Shown piece by piece: positions 44,501 through 59,500 of a stretch of 64,000 nucleotides of DNA. The position numbers were made by a program, and so were the translations under genes. Positions within the stretch are counted from its first letter, which is position 1; every line of letters begins with the position of its first letter. Source of the stretch: Galaxea fascicularis (lineage: Eukaryota; Cnidaria; Anthozoa; Scleractinia; Euphylliidae); NCBI GenBank assembly GCA_948470475.1, contig OX419343.1:24686069-24750068 (forward strand), given 5' to 3'. The notes beneath the pieces were generated by a model. That model was not told the origin of the DNA and did not search any database. It saw nothing but the letters and a program-made list of their open reading frames with translations.

Positions 44501-47500
44501 AGAAGAAAACAGGGCCCGGTTGTTCGAAAGCCGATTAACATAATCCAGGATTAGCGTAAACTTTGGTTGCAGTTTTTCACTTTTGTACGAAAACTGTTTC
44601 CGCTGCTTTTTGTTTTTCAGGATTGACTTCTCCTAATCTAAAATTTTGCAGAATATCAGCATTGAACAACGTTTGGGGACAGAGAAATAACCTTCTTGAT
44701 TAATTTTTAATCTTGGATTAGCGTCAATCGGCTTTCGAACAAAACGTCTCGGAGAAAGGACAAGAATCCAACCTAAGTATGGCGCCGAGACCGGAAATCG
44801 AACCCGGGCCACACTAGTGGGAGGCGAGTGTTCTCACCTCTGCGCCAATCTCTGCTCCCATTCAGCAAAACCAAAAAATATACCACCTCACTTTCTGTCA
44901 CACTGTTGTCACTTTATTTATTCGTCGAGTACTGACCTTGTATAGCACTGCCACAGCTCCTGCTAGCAACAACACACCGCCGAGTACCGAAAGGAGGATA
45001 ACCCACCACGGTGTTTTCTTCTTTTGCGCTTCAGTCTTCGCAGGGCTGGCTGTTGTTATGATCTGCAAGAAGAGATGGACATAAGCGACAATGTGGAAAC
45101 CGAGGCCCTGTTGAGCAATGTATTCAATCTGCTTCCCCATGCCATACCCTGAGAATTGCGGCGATTCTCAGTCCGTATTTATTTTGCGACGTTAAGACTA
45201 CACTCCGATGAATTAGAGAATTACTTTAGCCACAAACCCAAGATAAAGAAACAAAACGACCTGATGAATGGCTCAATTCTTTTGTTTGAGCTTTCAAAAG
45301 CAACTTCACTTGCTTCGGTTTCAAGTCGACCAAAGTTTGTGACCTGATAATCAGCGAATTGTTGGCCAAATCGTCACTCATTTACGCATTTTTATCTACC
45401 TACCGTTGTCTCGTCGTTGTCTTCATCAGGCTGTGCGATTTTATCAGGGACTTTTACTTTAGCGCTGGTTTCAAGATCTACTGCCCTGGGGGTATCAAGT
45501 TCCTGGAAAATGAAACGACAAGTCAGGAAAACAGTTAGGACCTGAACCTTTTCTAGAAATAGAACTACAATAGTATAACCAAGCCTCTTTTTATTCTGGG
45601 ACATCACCCCCTCCGTTCCTGACTCCCTCCCCCTCTCCCTAGAAGAGACAGATCGACAGAAACCGTCTCACTATGTGCGCCCTACCTAGGAGGATGATCT
45701 TTTGCAGCTCATTAATGTGACTGGCTCCAGGGATCTTTCCTAAACTGTGGGCCATTCCCTCTCTAATAAGTCCCAGCCCATCAACAATAACCGGCACAGT
45801 CTCTGTCCTCATTTCCCACATTCTCGTGGTTTCAATCTCAAGATCTTTTATTATTATCCGTTCAACGGCTTTCCCCCTCAAGAGCTACTTAACCCTTAAA
45901 GCCAGCATCAAATTTCTCCTTGTAATTTCAACGCATTTAAAGCTTATAGAACTGCGGAAAGGATCACGCAAGATGAATTTGCTTGATATTTCAACAAGTT
46001 CTCCTCACTATTTCTACAGGATATGTGTAAGTGCAACAGCCGAGAATTTAAATTTTCATCTTAGGGTTTAAAGGTTAAGTCAAGCGTCAAGGGTAAACAG
46101 TAATCCAAATATGTTCCCTTTGAAGTCCGCAACCTTAGTAACGACATCAGCTACATTTCCAGTAGGCGCTCGTCTTAGCTCCCTACGCACAGTCTTTTGG
46201 CTCGTCACGCAATCGTTCCTCCACAACGAGGAAAAATTGCGTGACGAGCCAAAAAAGAAAAAACAACGTCTGTGTAAGAGGCTAGGTTCATCTTGGATCC
46301 ACTACCTTGGGGGAGAGGGGGGGGGAATTTCAAAGAACACCAAAATTTACAGGAAATACTTCGGGTACTGGACACATTAGGGTAACCATTGTTTGTGAGT
46401 CATTCTATTTTGGCTTGGTATTGTTTCTTGGCATTTGTTTCTCTCGTTTTCCGTCGTGTGTGTCTTCCACACGAAATAAATACCAAATTTACCAAAATGC
46501 CACCAAAACCGATAAAAATACGCTAAAGTGATATATAAACACGATTGTTGCTGTAGTTAATGTTAACTTGACTTCAAACCTTAAGAAGCGTGTTTTCCCA
46601 AAGCCGGAATGTCAATATGATGTTGACGCTGTCACCCATCTTTAACAGACCCAAGCTGCACTTGAAGGACTTGCACTGTGTCTTGCGACAACCCTGTGTA
46701 AAATTGCCAAGAAGTTATACTCAATCCGATTTTTCTGTCTGCCGCCTAAAATTTTCACGAGACCAGCGCTTGTCAGTGGGACATAAATGTGACGCTTCCA
46801 GATTTGAAGACGTCTTGCACTGATCAACTGGTGGATTACAAACCGAGACATACACCTGACTCATTACAAACTGTCTTGATCGACCAGTGGGTGGCCTCAT
46901 GAGTCCCAGACATTTTGACCACGTGATGACGAACATCGTTGTCGTTAAGAGTACAGACAACGCTAAACCACATTCGATTTGTTAATCATCTCTAGTCAGA
47001 AACAAATCTGGTCTCAGGAGCGATTATCGAAAGCTTACGAGCTGAACCATCGTAGCTGAATTCAGTCTAATCTACAAACTCAAATGTCGGAAGTTCCTAA
47101 TGCACCGTTTTTGTTGACACACAGTCACACCTTCACTTTGCATCGGACAGAGGGTCTTACAAACAATACACCATTTTACAAATCATCAGTTCCAAGTGAA
47201 TTGTGGGTAGGTGCAGCTAAACGGAAGTGTCGTGACAGCGTGACAATTTTCATAGCTGACAACTAGAATCACGAGATTTGTGAAGATTGTAATCGGAGAC
47301 TCGAGTGATTGCGAAATAGGTTTTTTCGAGTGAACAAAGAAAACGGGACGCGTTGTAACACTGGAAAAGAATAAAAACAAGGATTGGCCGAGTACAAGTG
47401 AGTCTGTGAGTCTTTGAGTTAAGGTGTACCCCACAAGTTCGGTACACAGCCTTCATCGGAGCAAATCGTCAAAATAATTTCAAATTGCGTCCTAAAATGG

Positions 47501-50500
47501 CCGTTTGCCCTACAAAGGACTGGATCTACCCACAACCCTCTTGGAAATTATCATTAGCAAAATGGTGTGTGACAAACAACTGACGATGCTACACTGTACT
47601 TACCAGCAAAGTGTTTCCCTCAGTGTCGCGTCGCTTGCGTGATTGCGTGTTTTCTTCAGATGTCGCATTACCTGCCTGATTCCAACAACGACAGAAATAA
47701 TCAGTCAGGTTACGAGTTAACCCTTTTAAAACCTGAGAGTGATGAACATCAAATTTCTCCTTATAAGATCAACACTTTATAAAACAGAGTGGTCACGAGA
47801 ATTAAGGACAGGATCACGTAAGATGAATTCGCTTGATATTTTAACAACTTCTCCCCACTACTTTTATAGAAAATGTCTAGGGGCAACTAATGAGAATTTA
47901 ACTTTTGATCTTATAGTTTGAAGGGTTAAGGAGTTGAACCACCTTCCACAGTGGGTAGAGAACTGGTTGACCAACTGATTGACTGACTGACTGACTGACT
48001 GACTGACTATATGTTTATGTGTTGTGCCGCGTAGCACTATAAACACATACAAGTGGTGGAACAGAGAATTAACTCTGAAGCGTAAATTCAAGTGCTAATA
48101 GAAACCCATGAAAAACCCACTGGGCGTTAGCCCTAGTAAAGGGTATCAGGGAACCACACGAGGCAAAGAAAAAATTCTTATGACCTCGGTGGGAATCGAA
48201 CCTGACTGACTGACTGGCTGGCTGACTGACGGACTAGCTGACTTCCTTACTGAATGGGTGGCTGGATGACTGACACGGACGGATAGATGGTATTCCTCTT
48301 TGAACTCTGCTTAATGTTAACTCTGCACTTCAAGTATTTGACACCACCAAATACTCCAAATAAATTACCTTGATATCCAGGGGGTTGACTTTCGCGTTAC
48401 AACTTCCTGAAACGCCATCGAGCTAAAGAAAAACACGAGTAAGGAAGCTGTCTTGTACCTCAATAGATGCATAAAATTGCGATGTATCAAAGATGGATCT
48501 AAAAATTAGAGCTCAGACACAGACATAGGCTTAGGCGTAGACATAGTGTGTACGCAGCATCAAATTGTTTTAAAATATTGACATTCGAGATGATTTCCTT
48601 AGGCCTCCTCGTCACTAATTCAAAGGTTAAACACGTAAATATTGCAAGAAGGGAAATAAATGACGAATGTTAATTATTCCTGCAACAATAAAGATGAATG
48701 TCAACCTGGGGCGCCTAACTTTAGGAGCGTTTACTAAGTAACATAAAGTGATAGGCTGCACTAATGTTTTGTTTTCAAATCCTAAAGCAGGCCTTTCTAC
48801 TAAGATGTACAGCGTCCCTGTCCCCGGCTGCAGCGGATTAGCTTCCTGAGATGCTTGAAGAAATTAACGTTTGATACTGAAAACTGAACTGCAATGAACC
48901 TTTAAACGAAAAGGTTCTTTATTGTAACCGAGGGTAATAATCTGTAGTACAGGAATGCTGCTATAAGTTCAAACCCAAGAGTGATCAGCATCAAATTTCT
49001 CCTTGTAAGATCACTCGCTTTATAAAACAAAATGGACATGAGAATTCAGGACATGATCACACGAGCTGAATTTGCTTGATATTTTAACAACTTCTCCCCA
49101 CTACCTCTAAAGGAAATGTCTAAAGGCAACAAATGAGAATTTAAATTTTGATCTTAAGGTTGAAAGGTTAAATGCCTAATTTTGAAAGTCTTCGTTGAAA
49201 TGCAAGATTTAGTTTAGAATCAGAAAGTTGAAAGTTGGTTTGGGCTTCGTTGTAAAACAGTGGACGATTCCGTGTGAAGTTACGTAACATAGTGAGCATA
49301 GCTGAACCGCGAACCACGAATTAATCTTCCACTTACCTCAACCATCAAAAGATAGAGGAGATAACTGTCTGATTTGGACGACGAGTACAAGTTAGGAAAA
49401 TTCACAGTCACTACCGAGCCATCAACATCACTTGGACCGTTATTCCGTACCTACAGTAAAACGCCAAGTCAGTAGTTAGAAAAGGTCTTCGCCTGTTTGG
49501 CTGTCGCGCAAGACTCCGTCCGCAAATCAGAAGAAAAAATTCGTGACAGTAGGGTGACGCGTTACGTGACAATAGCGAGAAGCGTTCGTGACTCTGGCGA
49601 GGAGAGTAGCTGCCAATAGGGAGCGGGTTTTTGGGCGAAAATGGGGAGGCAAGCGTCGTTACGTCGGGAAGCAGCGTTTAGCGACAGTGACAAGGAATGT
49701 TTCGTTACAGAGGTGAGGAGCTCAGTGTGACAGTGGGAGGAAAAATTCTGCAACAGCGAGAGGCTTTTTTTTTCTTTTTTCTGTTTTTAGAGGTGGAAAG
49801 TGTGATGTGCTTAGGTGGTAATTACGATTTTGACAAAGTGGAAAGGGGTGTTGTGTGACCGATTAATGGATCTACATAAGAGACTTCACCATTTCTACAA
49901 ACCCTGAATATGAGACCAAATATTTTATTTCAGGATTTTAAATCAGGAGAGCTGATGAAAAGCAATTGAAGGTTAAATCATGAGTGCTCAATTTCCACCT
50001 ACATGTACAACTGACGGCACCATTATAATTTTATCAGTTTACTTAAGAAGCTCAACTAATACTCACAGAAAGTGTCTGAATCACTTCTGGTCCAACAGAA
50101 TCCAAGGATTTCCTAACTTCTTCCTCGCTTCTGACTGGTCCTTGATAAACCACCCTGTCCTGTTTCGAGGAGCTGAAAAAGAAAACTTGACATTTCGTTG
50201 GTGTTACAAAACAAGATCCATACATTCATAACAAGGAGAACAGCAACAATACTAAGCGATATATTCCGTTCAAATTCATAAGTAATTAAAAAAGACAAAA
50301 CAAACAAAATCGCTACCGTAAAGAAAGTTTGGATATGTGATCAAAGATTATAAAATTTGATGAAATTCTGCTCTGAATTTCTCCAAAAACTGGATACTGG
50401 ATACTGAATACTGGCCACCGACACGGGGGTGAATGATTGTTTTAGTAATTACTCAAGCAATGAGCTAAAAAATGATGATTATAAACTAATTTATTCCTGT

Positions 50501-53500
50501 CAACAACTGATTACGATTTCGCGCGAGGTGATTGGAAATGAATAGCACTTGCTATCACGATTTTGAGAGAGCGCGAGAAACGCTACCACAGTTTTGAATA
50601 CACTAATTATAAATGGTTTGAGAAGACTTATCAAACACTCGTGCTTAAGACTGTTCGGTCAGTATCCAAACACCTCGAAGTCGGATAAAGAACCTTCGTT
50701 GCGTCTTCTTTGTTTTACGTTTGCTCGAATGGGTTTTCTCTCGGTAACTGGTTAAAGATAGAGAAACACCTGTACTGCGGGCGATTTAATCAGTTATTTT
50801 GGGGGAAGTCATAAATACATATTGTTACATTGTTGATGATAATAGCAACAGCCTTTTCTATGGCGTTACGCCCTCTTCCAGCATTTCAGATATTCCTGAC
50901 GCACAGAGGTCTTATAACAACTGATGTGGAAAACACGTCTATAGAAACAGTACAAGCAAAGAGTCCTTCGACTCGTGAAAGATGATAGCCAGATTTGAAT
51001 TCAACGACTTTTATAACAGCCATTCTCCGCGCTCCAGACGATTCTGTGGAATGATGTTCCAATCCCCCATTTAGCTGATGATCAGTTCCAAGTGAATTGT
51101 GGGTAGATCCAGTCCTTTGCGAGGGCAAACGACCATTTCAAGACGTAATTTGACATCCTAATTTTGACCGTTTCCCCCCACAAAGGACCGGATCTACCCA
51201 CAATTCACTCGGAACTGATCACTAACAAAATGGTGTATTAACCAAAAAAATTGGAAAAAATAACCGTAATCGACTATGTCCCACGCGTCGAATACCTACT
51301 TTTGTCCAAACTGACAAACTATAACTGTATGTGTGATATTAACCCGCTTCAACCACCTACTGTATTACTTAAAGGCTACAAAAAAACATACCCCTTGATT
51401 TCAACATCAGCTTCAAACTTCACCGCCACGGAGAACGTTTTTTTGTTATCGTTCTCATTACTGTCCTTGTCTTGGCTAGAGAGAGGAGAGGAAAAAAGTC
51501 GGGTTGTATCGTGCAGTATAGCGTTCCAGTTAAGTTTAAGGTAAAGCCACCAACAACTTGACGATTAAGTCACATTGGGAAACATGGACCGTATACGATC
51601 GGGACTCTAGCGTAAATGCACGCAAAACGCAAATGAAGTACTCGAAAAGAAAACGTAATTACGCACCTTGAAGCTTCGACTTCTAAAACGAAGTTTTCTG
51701 TCACACTGCCTGGTGCAAACTTGATTCCGAAAGATTTCTAGAGGGAGAAATCAGAAAGACAAAGATGCAGTTGGCCTGTCACGTAAAGAGTTTCTGCTTC
51801 GAAGCATTTTTGTTATGTACACTCTATTGGTTTGGGCCGGTTGTTTCGGTTTATGACGCGATGTTGGTTCTGGGGGGAGGAGGAAGGGGTAAACACCACT
51901 AAAATTACAGTAAATGCCTTATGGGATTTCTGCCGACTAGGAACTCCGCCACGGAGGCAGGATTTTGAATCGCTGCAATGGCGCTACAAAGAGGCAGATT
52001 TCCATACTTCATGATTTTCATAGTTTATGAAAACAATCTCAGTTAAAAGACATTTTAGTTGTCAAAGTCGGCTTAAATCCCATATGTTTGCGGTAGTTTC
52101 AGCCGTGTTGGTCCCCCCTCCAACCAAGATAGCGTCATAAACCGTGAGAGGATCTATCCAAGAGATTGTCATCACGTAGGAATCTTATTTTCAGTGTCAA
52201 TACCTTACTAAAAAGTAAGACTAATAAATACTTAAAACAAGAAGAGCGAAGGCACAAAATAGCGCATGAACGAACGAATGAACGAAAAAGTACGCGCGTG
52301 CCTATCTGGAGTAATTTCATTTTTACGTCAAAATCATGGTCACTCCTTATTGTAAACTAAAACCCTTCAAATAATCCTGTGAATGAAAAGCTTAGCTTAG
52401 TGTTTCAGACTTTACCAGCTAAGAGCTGCCAGAGCTGGAGCTAACAGGCTGGTTGTTTAAGTACAATTTACGAGTAGCACTCACTGTAGCCTTGCCCAGC
52501 AATGGGTTCCCAACGTCGCACGTCACTGTTCTTGTCCCATTGTCGGAAGGACTCCTAGCGCATTCCACACCCTAAGAACCAAACCTTCGGTTAACTGACA
52601 AGTGCAATGGTAAGACTGTCTGTTACAACAAACTCTGGAAAAATGTTTGGTCCAATTAAGGGAGGTTATATGATCCCATGAGAGGTGTCCGAAGGAGAAA
52701 TCGTCCAGAATGTTGGTTGGTGTCCGCTTCAATGGAAGTGTGTCGCCGACGGGAGATGTTCGCAAGCGGAGATTCGACTGTTAAGTACTGGTAACATACA
52801 AACTTTGGTGAAGGCCCCGAGTCGCCCAGTTGGTAGAGTACCGTACTCCCTTGCGGGAGGTCGTGTGGTCAAATCCGGACGAACACTCATGGTCTTAAAT
52901 AACTGAGGAGAAAGTGCTGCCTTTGCATTGACATCTGCAAATGGTTAGACTTTCTAGTCTTCTCGGTTAAGGACGATAAGCCGTAGGTCCCGTCTCACAA
53001 CCTTTGTTTATGATAACTTTGTGGGACGTTAAAGAACCCAAACACCGATCGCAAAGAGTAGGGGACGTAGTTTTCGGTGTTGAGGTCCAGTCTTTGGGTT
53101 AAGGCTTCATATGAGGTTAAACCTCATTGCGCCTTTCCCCGTTGGACACAATTGTCCATGAACTGTGAACTATAAACTATAAACTATGAACTGTAGTTTC
53201 ACCTCATCAGGTCCAATGTAATCCAGAGAATCAGGGTGCTTTAGTTTGATCTTGGAAGTGTAGGCAGAGTCGGATGCTTTGTTCTCTATCGTCAGCTGTA
53301 AAACAAAATCCTTTACGACCCCAAGTCTAAGCTCTTGAACACTGCTATGGAATAAAAGCAAATTACGGGCCTGGCGTTAAGCAACAAGCTGCACTGAGGT
53401 TAACAACCGTAATGAACGCCGGTGACTCAACCTTCAGAGTACCAAACAGTGACCATTTACCTTTTGGGATTAAAGACCACCTCGCCACTTAGTACCAAGT

Positions 53501-56500
53501 CTGGAGCACATGTCACTTGATTTCGGCATTTTTTCTCGAAAGGGATCTACGAAACAAAGTGTCATTTGTCACTGAATACCTCACAAATTAATGGTTCTAG
53601 GTAAGCTGAAAGCCACTAATTTGGCACTATGGCCACGACGTAGCGGGCATTACCCGTTAAATCTACCAAGTGTGTTCCTGAAACGGGCTACCAGGTTACA
53701 CTCAAGCCAGACGACACATCTTACAACACAATGTACCCACTCCTTCCATCGATGCGCGAATATAACGCCCAATAACGCGGCAAATTAAAATGCAGGGGTG
53801 GGGGGGGGGGGGTTCTGAGTATCCCATATCCCATTAAATTTTGACCCAAATATCTCGTATCCCATTCCCATCCCTGTGGTTTGTATCCCTACAATGGAAG
53901 GCACTAATGATGACGTCATTGGATACTATGTTTGGATACTAAATAATGACAAACTATTTGGAAGGGCCGATATTGGCAAGTATTGTCAATGTTTGATACA
54001 AAATACAAATAATCGCATAGGCAAGTATATTTTTTCACTTCTTGCGCCTTCAAAATTGATCAATGAACGTATTTTACATCATTTTATTCTTTTAAAAAGT
54101 GACAACTTTGATGTTCAATATCCCAGAATTTCTTTTCAAAAATCCCGTATCCCGTTAATTCTTCCAACAAATACCCCGTATCCCGATAACCCCTTGTAGG
54201 ACCTCCTTGGGTTTGGTTTTGGTTTTGCTGATCACTGGTTGAGACCAATCAGAGGGCGAAGTAAACGGAGGCAGTGTGGCCGAGCAGTATGATGCTACAC
54301 TTGTATTAATGAGGAGAGCCTGGGTTCAACTACTGCTCTGCCTCAGACCCGCTTGAAAACAGCCAACTGGTTCGCCTCCTGCCAGCTGGGTTTCTTAACC
54401 CTGTTATGTTCATTTGAATCATTTGCCTCATGTATTTGCTCGACCCCACTAGCCTTTGTACTAAATGTACTGCCGAGGGAAAATAAAGGTCATTTCAGGG
54501 TTGTCATTAGGAACCGGTAGCCGGAGGAATTCTCCGGTCTGTTAGACCACGTTGCGTCGGCTACTTTTGCCCAACAATGTAGAAAATTGCCTTTGTGAGC
54601 TCTGTGCTCATTATAATCAGTTGCCATCTTCTTAGACTAATTCATCCTTTTACTTCAAATCCTAGTGACAACCCTCCATTTGTTTATTTTATTTTATTTA
54701 TCAAAACCACACTATAAAAAACTGCTCTACGGCACCTATATATTTTACGCAACTGGCATAATATTCTTAAACGAGAAGAGAGCAGGGTACACTTACCTCA
54801 GCTCGGAATGTGTTAGCCATACGGGCATTAAGGGCAGGACACAGACCACCGCAAGGGGGCTGAGGTTGCGACAAAATGACATCGAAAGTAAGCTGCGAGT
54901 TTACATCTCCCACTTCATCTTTATCCTGAAACAAAAATGACGTGTTTAATAAATGAAGTTGGTTCTGATGATGGTTTGGAACTCTCGCATCATTGACCTT
55001 TGCCATACAAGCCCCTGGCTTTGGCATTTCATTGTATCTCTCGTTCTGTGCTGTTTTAACAGTTTTAATAATTTTTTTATTGGTTTCATTGGTTTCTTGG
55101 AAATCCCAGTAACTTTTCTGGTCTATCAAGCCAACCCTTGGTTACAGTTTTAAATCAGTTTTTGTCTGGCATTTCAGTCAAGCAAGTTTGTGACGGTGGA
55201 ATAAAGAGGGGCGGTAAGGGATCGTCCATTTTTTCATGGGGTAGGGGGGGCTGGTGGGATTTGGGGGAGATTTTGGGAGTCATTTGCAAATGGTATGACC
55301 ATCCCCCCCCAGCTTACCAGTTTTAGTCACATTATGCCTACAAAAAGAACTTTTTTGGAATGACCCCCTCCCCCTCCAAAATATGTTACACCAACTAGTT
55401 TTTCACTTTTTACCTCAGCATTTCGCTTGCCTCCCCCCCTTACCCCGATTTTTTTGGGCAGCCCCCCTCAAAATCCATTTTGTTGGCATGGCTCCCCCCC
55501 CCCCAAAAAAAAATCCCACCAGCATGAACAACACGCTCATTGTCATGCGTGGAGCAAAGAAATAATTGTCCGATATTGCCGTGATTCGTTATTTGTCGTA
55601 TTTTACAGTCGTGAATCCTGCGGAGGATCCCCCCCCCCCTTCCTAACCCCCCGTAACGGCCCCCTCGATAAAGAAATTTACACGTTTTCTACCATACCAA
55701 ATATACTGTTTTGGGTGCCAAACGGTATTTTTTATTTGGCGCTGCAAGGGTGTAGTTAGTTTCCAAGGCGAACTGTTTCCTCTTGTTCAATTCATCCCAA
55801 AAGAACATTCGACGTAACTTGTCCTTGTCTTTATCCAAGTCTATGGTGTACTTGATGTTCAAGTCTGTGAGATAAAAAGTTTGTCTCTGTTCAGTTACAT
55901 TTCACAAAAAGACGGCCCAAAAAGGTATATTGAGTAGCAGTTGCATTGAAATTTAAAACAACTGTGTTAATGTGACTTAGAATTAATATTTCGGACATAA
56001 ATTCGTCTCAGGATGATTTAAGAGTCATTATCTAGAATTCTGCGCATAAATTGACGCCACTGAATCCAATGGCTCAGTGGTCAAAACCACGGGTTCAAGT
56101 ATTCAGCGAAAGTTGTTTCTCGGCAACAAACGGCTCAAATAAAACAAGTCAACACAGGCACAGCAAGATGATCACTAAATTTCAGTTCGTTCTGCTGATC
56201 TCTGGCTTTGGTTTGCTAGGTTATAAATTGATTGCTAAAACTATTGTACAGTGCTGTGCTCTAGAGGCGCCCAGTCGCCCCTGGAAAAATTAGTTTTTGC
56301 ACCAAATTCATATGCTGGGAGCCATGGACTTCAAGGGTTTAGAAATTTTGCGAACCCGACTGCTTTTCTAAGAGCCCAGCCTTGATTGAACTATTTCATG
56401 AAACCTGTGCAAGTGCTGAGGAAAACACAAAAAATATCATTCACAAAGAATACATTTATAATGCAAAAATTCCTTTGTTCGTTTAAGTTGAGTAACGAAG

Positions 56501-59500
56501 TGATGTCCGAATGTACCTGTACTTTTGGTAGCTGATATAGCGTCGCTATAAGATAGAACAACGGTAACGTTAAGGCTGTAAAGAAAAACAAACAAAATAT
56601 CGTCAAGAGGACAGTCAATAGTTTCTCATTCCGGGACTGATAAGCCACCAGCAAGCAAGCCAACTTTAAAATACACCCTTAAACCTCAGACATAAACTAC
56701 CTCCTGAACACAAGCTGTTTCTGTCTATTAGCTTAGTGTTTCAAACTTTTTAGCTCTTTTCATCGGCCAAGCAATTTTGAAGTGCAAAATTTCCGTAATG
56801 TTTCAGGGGCAATGTCACGCCCTGTTACGCCCTGTTGAGCTAATGATTGCGTGACGAGAACCAATTATTTTTAGCATCATCTGAATCACACTGTTGTAAC
56901 GACAAATATTTTAAAAGACACAGAATGGTGTAACAAAACTAAACAATGAGTAGCCTCTTATTTTTCTCGGAGATAAGAAAGCGAGTGAAATACACGAGCG
57001 CACACGAAACTACCCCGAACATAGTGTCGCCTCGTGGAAAACAATCTTTTCACGCGCGTGCTCGCGTGTTTCGCTCACTTACAAAACTTACCACTTCAGT
57101 TTAGCTCCTTCCAAGTCACATAAGCTGTCGTTGCTTTCCAAAGTGATCCGTTGTTTACTCAATTCAATGGCACCATCCACATTCACAATGGTTTGTGACC
57201 TACAAGCAAACAATAATATGAGAAACGAAGATTGTAGACTATGGATAATAATTGTTGACCAACTCTGTTTATTCAACCAACTCCATAATTCAATCTTATA
57301 ACGAGATCATAACTCCAAATTTACCTCATGATTACAGCATTCTCTGACCCATAAGCACCGACAGCAATATCTAGTGAAGGCCACGACAAAAACCATGTTA
57401 AAGAAAGTAATTGACTTTGATAATGATTGGTTCTCCTCGTGCTAATCTCAGTTACCAAAAAACTATTGAAACATTTCCACATGAAGGTCATGGCAGTTAG
57501 ACCAAGCGGAGCAGTTTTATTGTGGTGATTACATCTTCTTTAACAACTTTGTTGGCTTTTAACCTACTTCAATTAATAACTTAAAAAACATAGTCACAAC
57601 GCTTTATCATGCATCAGAAAAAGAGTCTTTTACCAGGATATCTGTTTTTATCGACATCAACATTTCCAGCGATGGAAATTCCAAACATTTTGATTCCAGC
57701 TTTGACCTGTGACCCGATGATTTTCTGGAAAAGAGTAAATACACGTATTAAAGCGTTTCTAAACGATTAATACAAAGTACTGATAAAATGTGTCATCAAA
57801 AATTCTCAGCCTGCACACAATCACACACTGAGCTTAAGTGTTCCTGGCATCTGATATGGCTTAGGTTTTGTTAGACTTTTCATAACTTTCCGACACCGGT
57901 GACAGCAAATACAGCACCACAAAGCAATAATTATGTTTACTAGTAAAGTCCGAACGGTAACTAACGGGCCGAGTTTTTTCCACGTTGATTTATGGCACAA
58001 GCGCGAAGCGCGCGGGCCTTAAATCAACGTCGGGAAAAAAGGAGGATCCGTAAGTCACACTATCGGGAAGGAAACAAGTTGAAGTTAAGCGGCCATTTTC
58101 TAATTTAGCAGGCCATACGGTGAAATACGGCCCGCAAAATTGACCAACCACAGCACGAGCACTAACTGAGACATACACTGTATGACAAAAACAAATGCTC
58201 CGTTGTTGTCTTTGTACATCAAGGTACATTTCTTTGCTTTTCCTTAAAGAACAACAGCGCCAATGACACCAAAATTTTCATTCTTTTTCTTGCCTTGAAC
58301 GCTATTTCCACCTGTGGTTATTAAAACCATTGCAAACGCAAATCTGGGAGATCATGACTTCGATTTTCCGTACGGTGCATTAGAGACTCAGAATTTTCCT
58401 TTCCTGAGAAAGACTGGCGTGTCATTATTGTTACTAAGTCACTAATGTTTACACTCACACACTGTTGTACAATTATTTCACCTGCGAGTAAGGCAGCTCG
58501 ATCCCTTTACTGCTTCCCTGGTAAATGTACACAGCACCACTTCCATCGTCACCTTCCATTGGGGCCCCGATGGCAACATCTGTCCGTGAAAGAAACACTA
58601 CTTTAAAATTACATTTTGAATCCTTGTCTCTAGTTATAAGAAGTCAAAATAAAGAACATTAAATTGTTTTGGAGTCATTCTACATATTCTTATGAGAGGA
58701 TGCACCGAAATGTCTTTCCATTAGGAATAATATGTTGAAAGTGAAATAGACCCTTAGAAAAAGTCCTTCTAGCGGAAATGAACGCCATCAAAGGAACAAG
58801 TAAATATTCCAGTAGTAAATCATTTTCAGACCAGATCGGCTACAAAATCTATACCGTTTGGGGGGAGGGGGGAGGGGGGAGGGGGAGGGGCACATAGCTG
58901 AAGACAGATTTATGGGGTAACAATCCCCTTAACCGAGAGAAAATGGCCCATTTATCATCTTATCCTCTGCTGTAGGGTGTTTCAAAACAAATTTCAGCAC
59001 CAAGACTATGGGAATTTGTAGACCTTTAATGCTTTGATTAGACAAATGGATTGAAAATATGCTGTGATCATCGGAAAACATACCTTGAAAACCATCAGCA
59101 TTCAGGTCTCCCACAGATGCAATTGCCGCACCAAAATGAGCATTCAATTTTTTGTCTCCCTCAAGAACTGTATCTTGCAAATTGAGCGCACCCTGCAAAA
59201 AGATCAAAAATGACGGGGTATATGTAAAAGAAAAATTTGGTTTTATCAATGGAGATAATAATGAGATAGATAATGAGATAATGTAAATTGACAACCGTAC
59301 AGGGATTCTAAAAGCTGGTGTTTCAAGCATCCAGCTCATGGGGTAGTTTAAACATTGTTTAACTTATAACTCCGCATTGAATTTGTCTTAAATTTCAGCC
59401 CACGCTGTCCTGAGTTTTTCCTTGCAAGAGTACCACTGTCATAGACCTTGTATTTAATAACTCAATATTCCCTAATAGTGAGTAGCGAGTGTAAATCACA

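Noticed and set aside
55383..55759. Proline-rich open frames on the plus strand
   Set aside because: Generated by C runs and lying opposite integrin exon 55698-55864.
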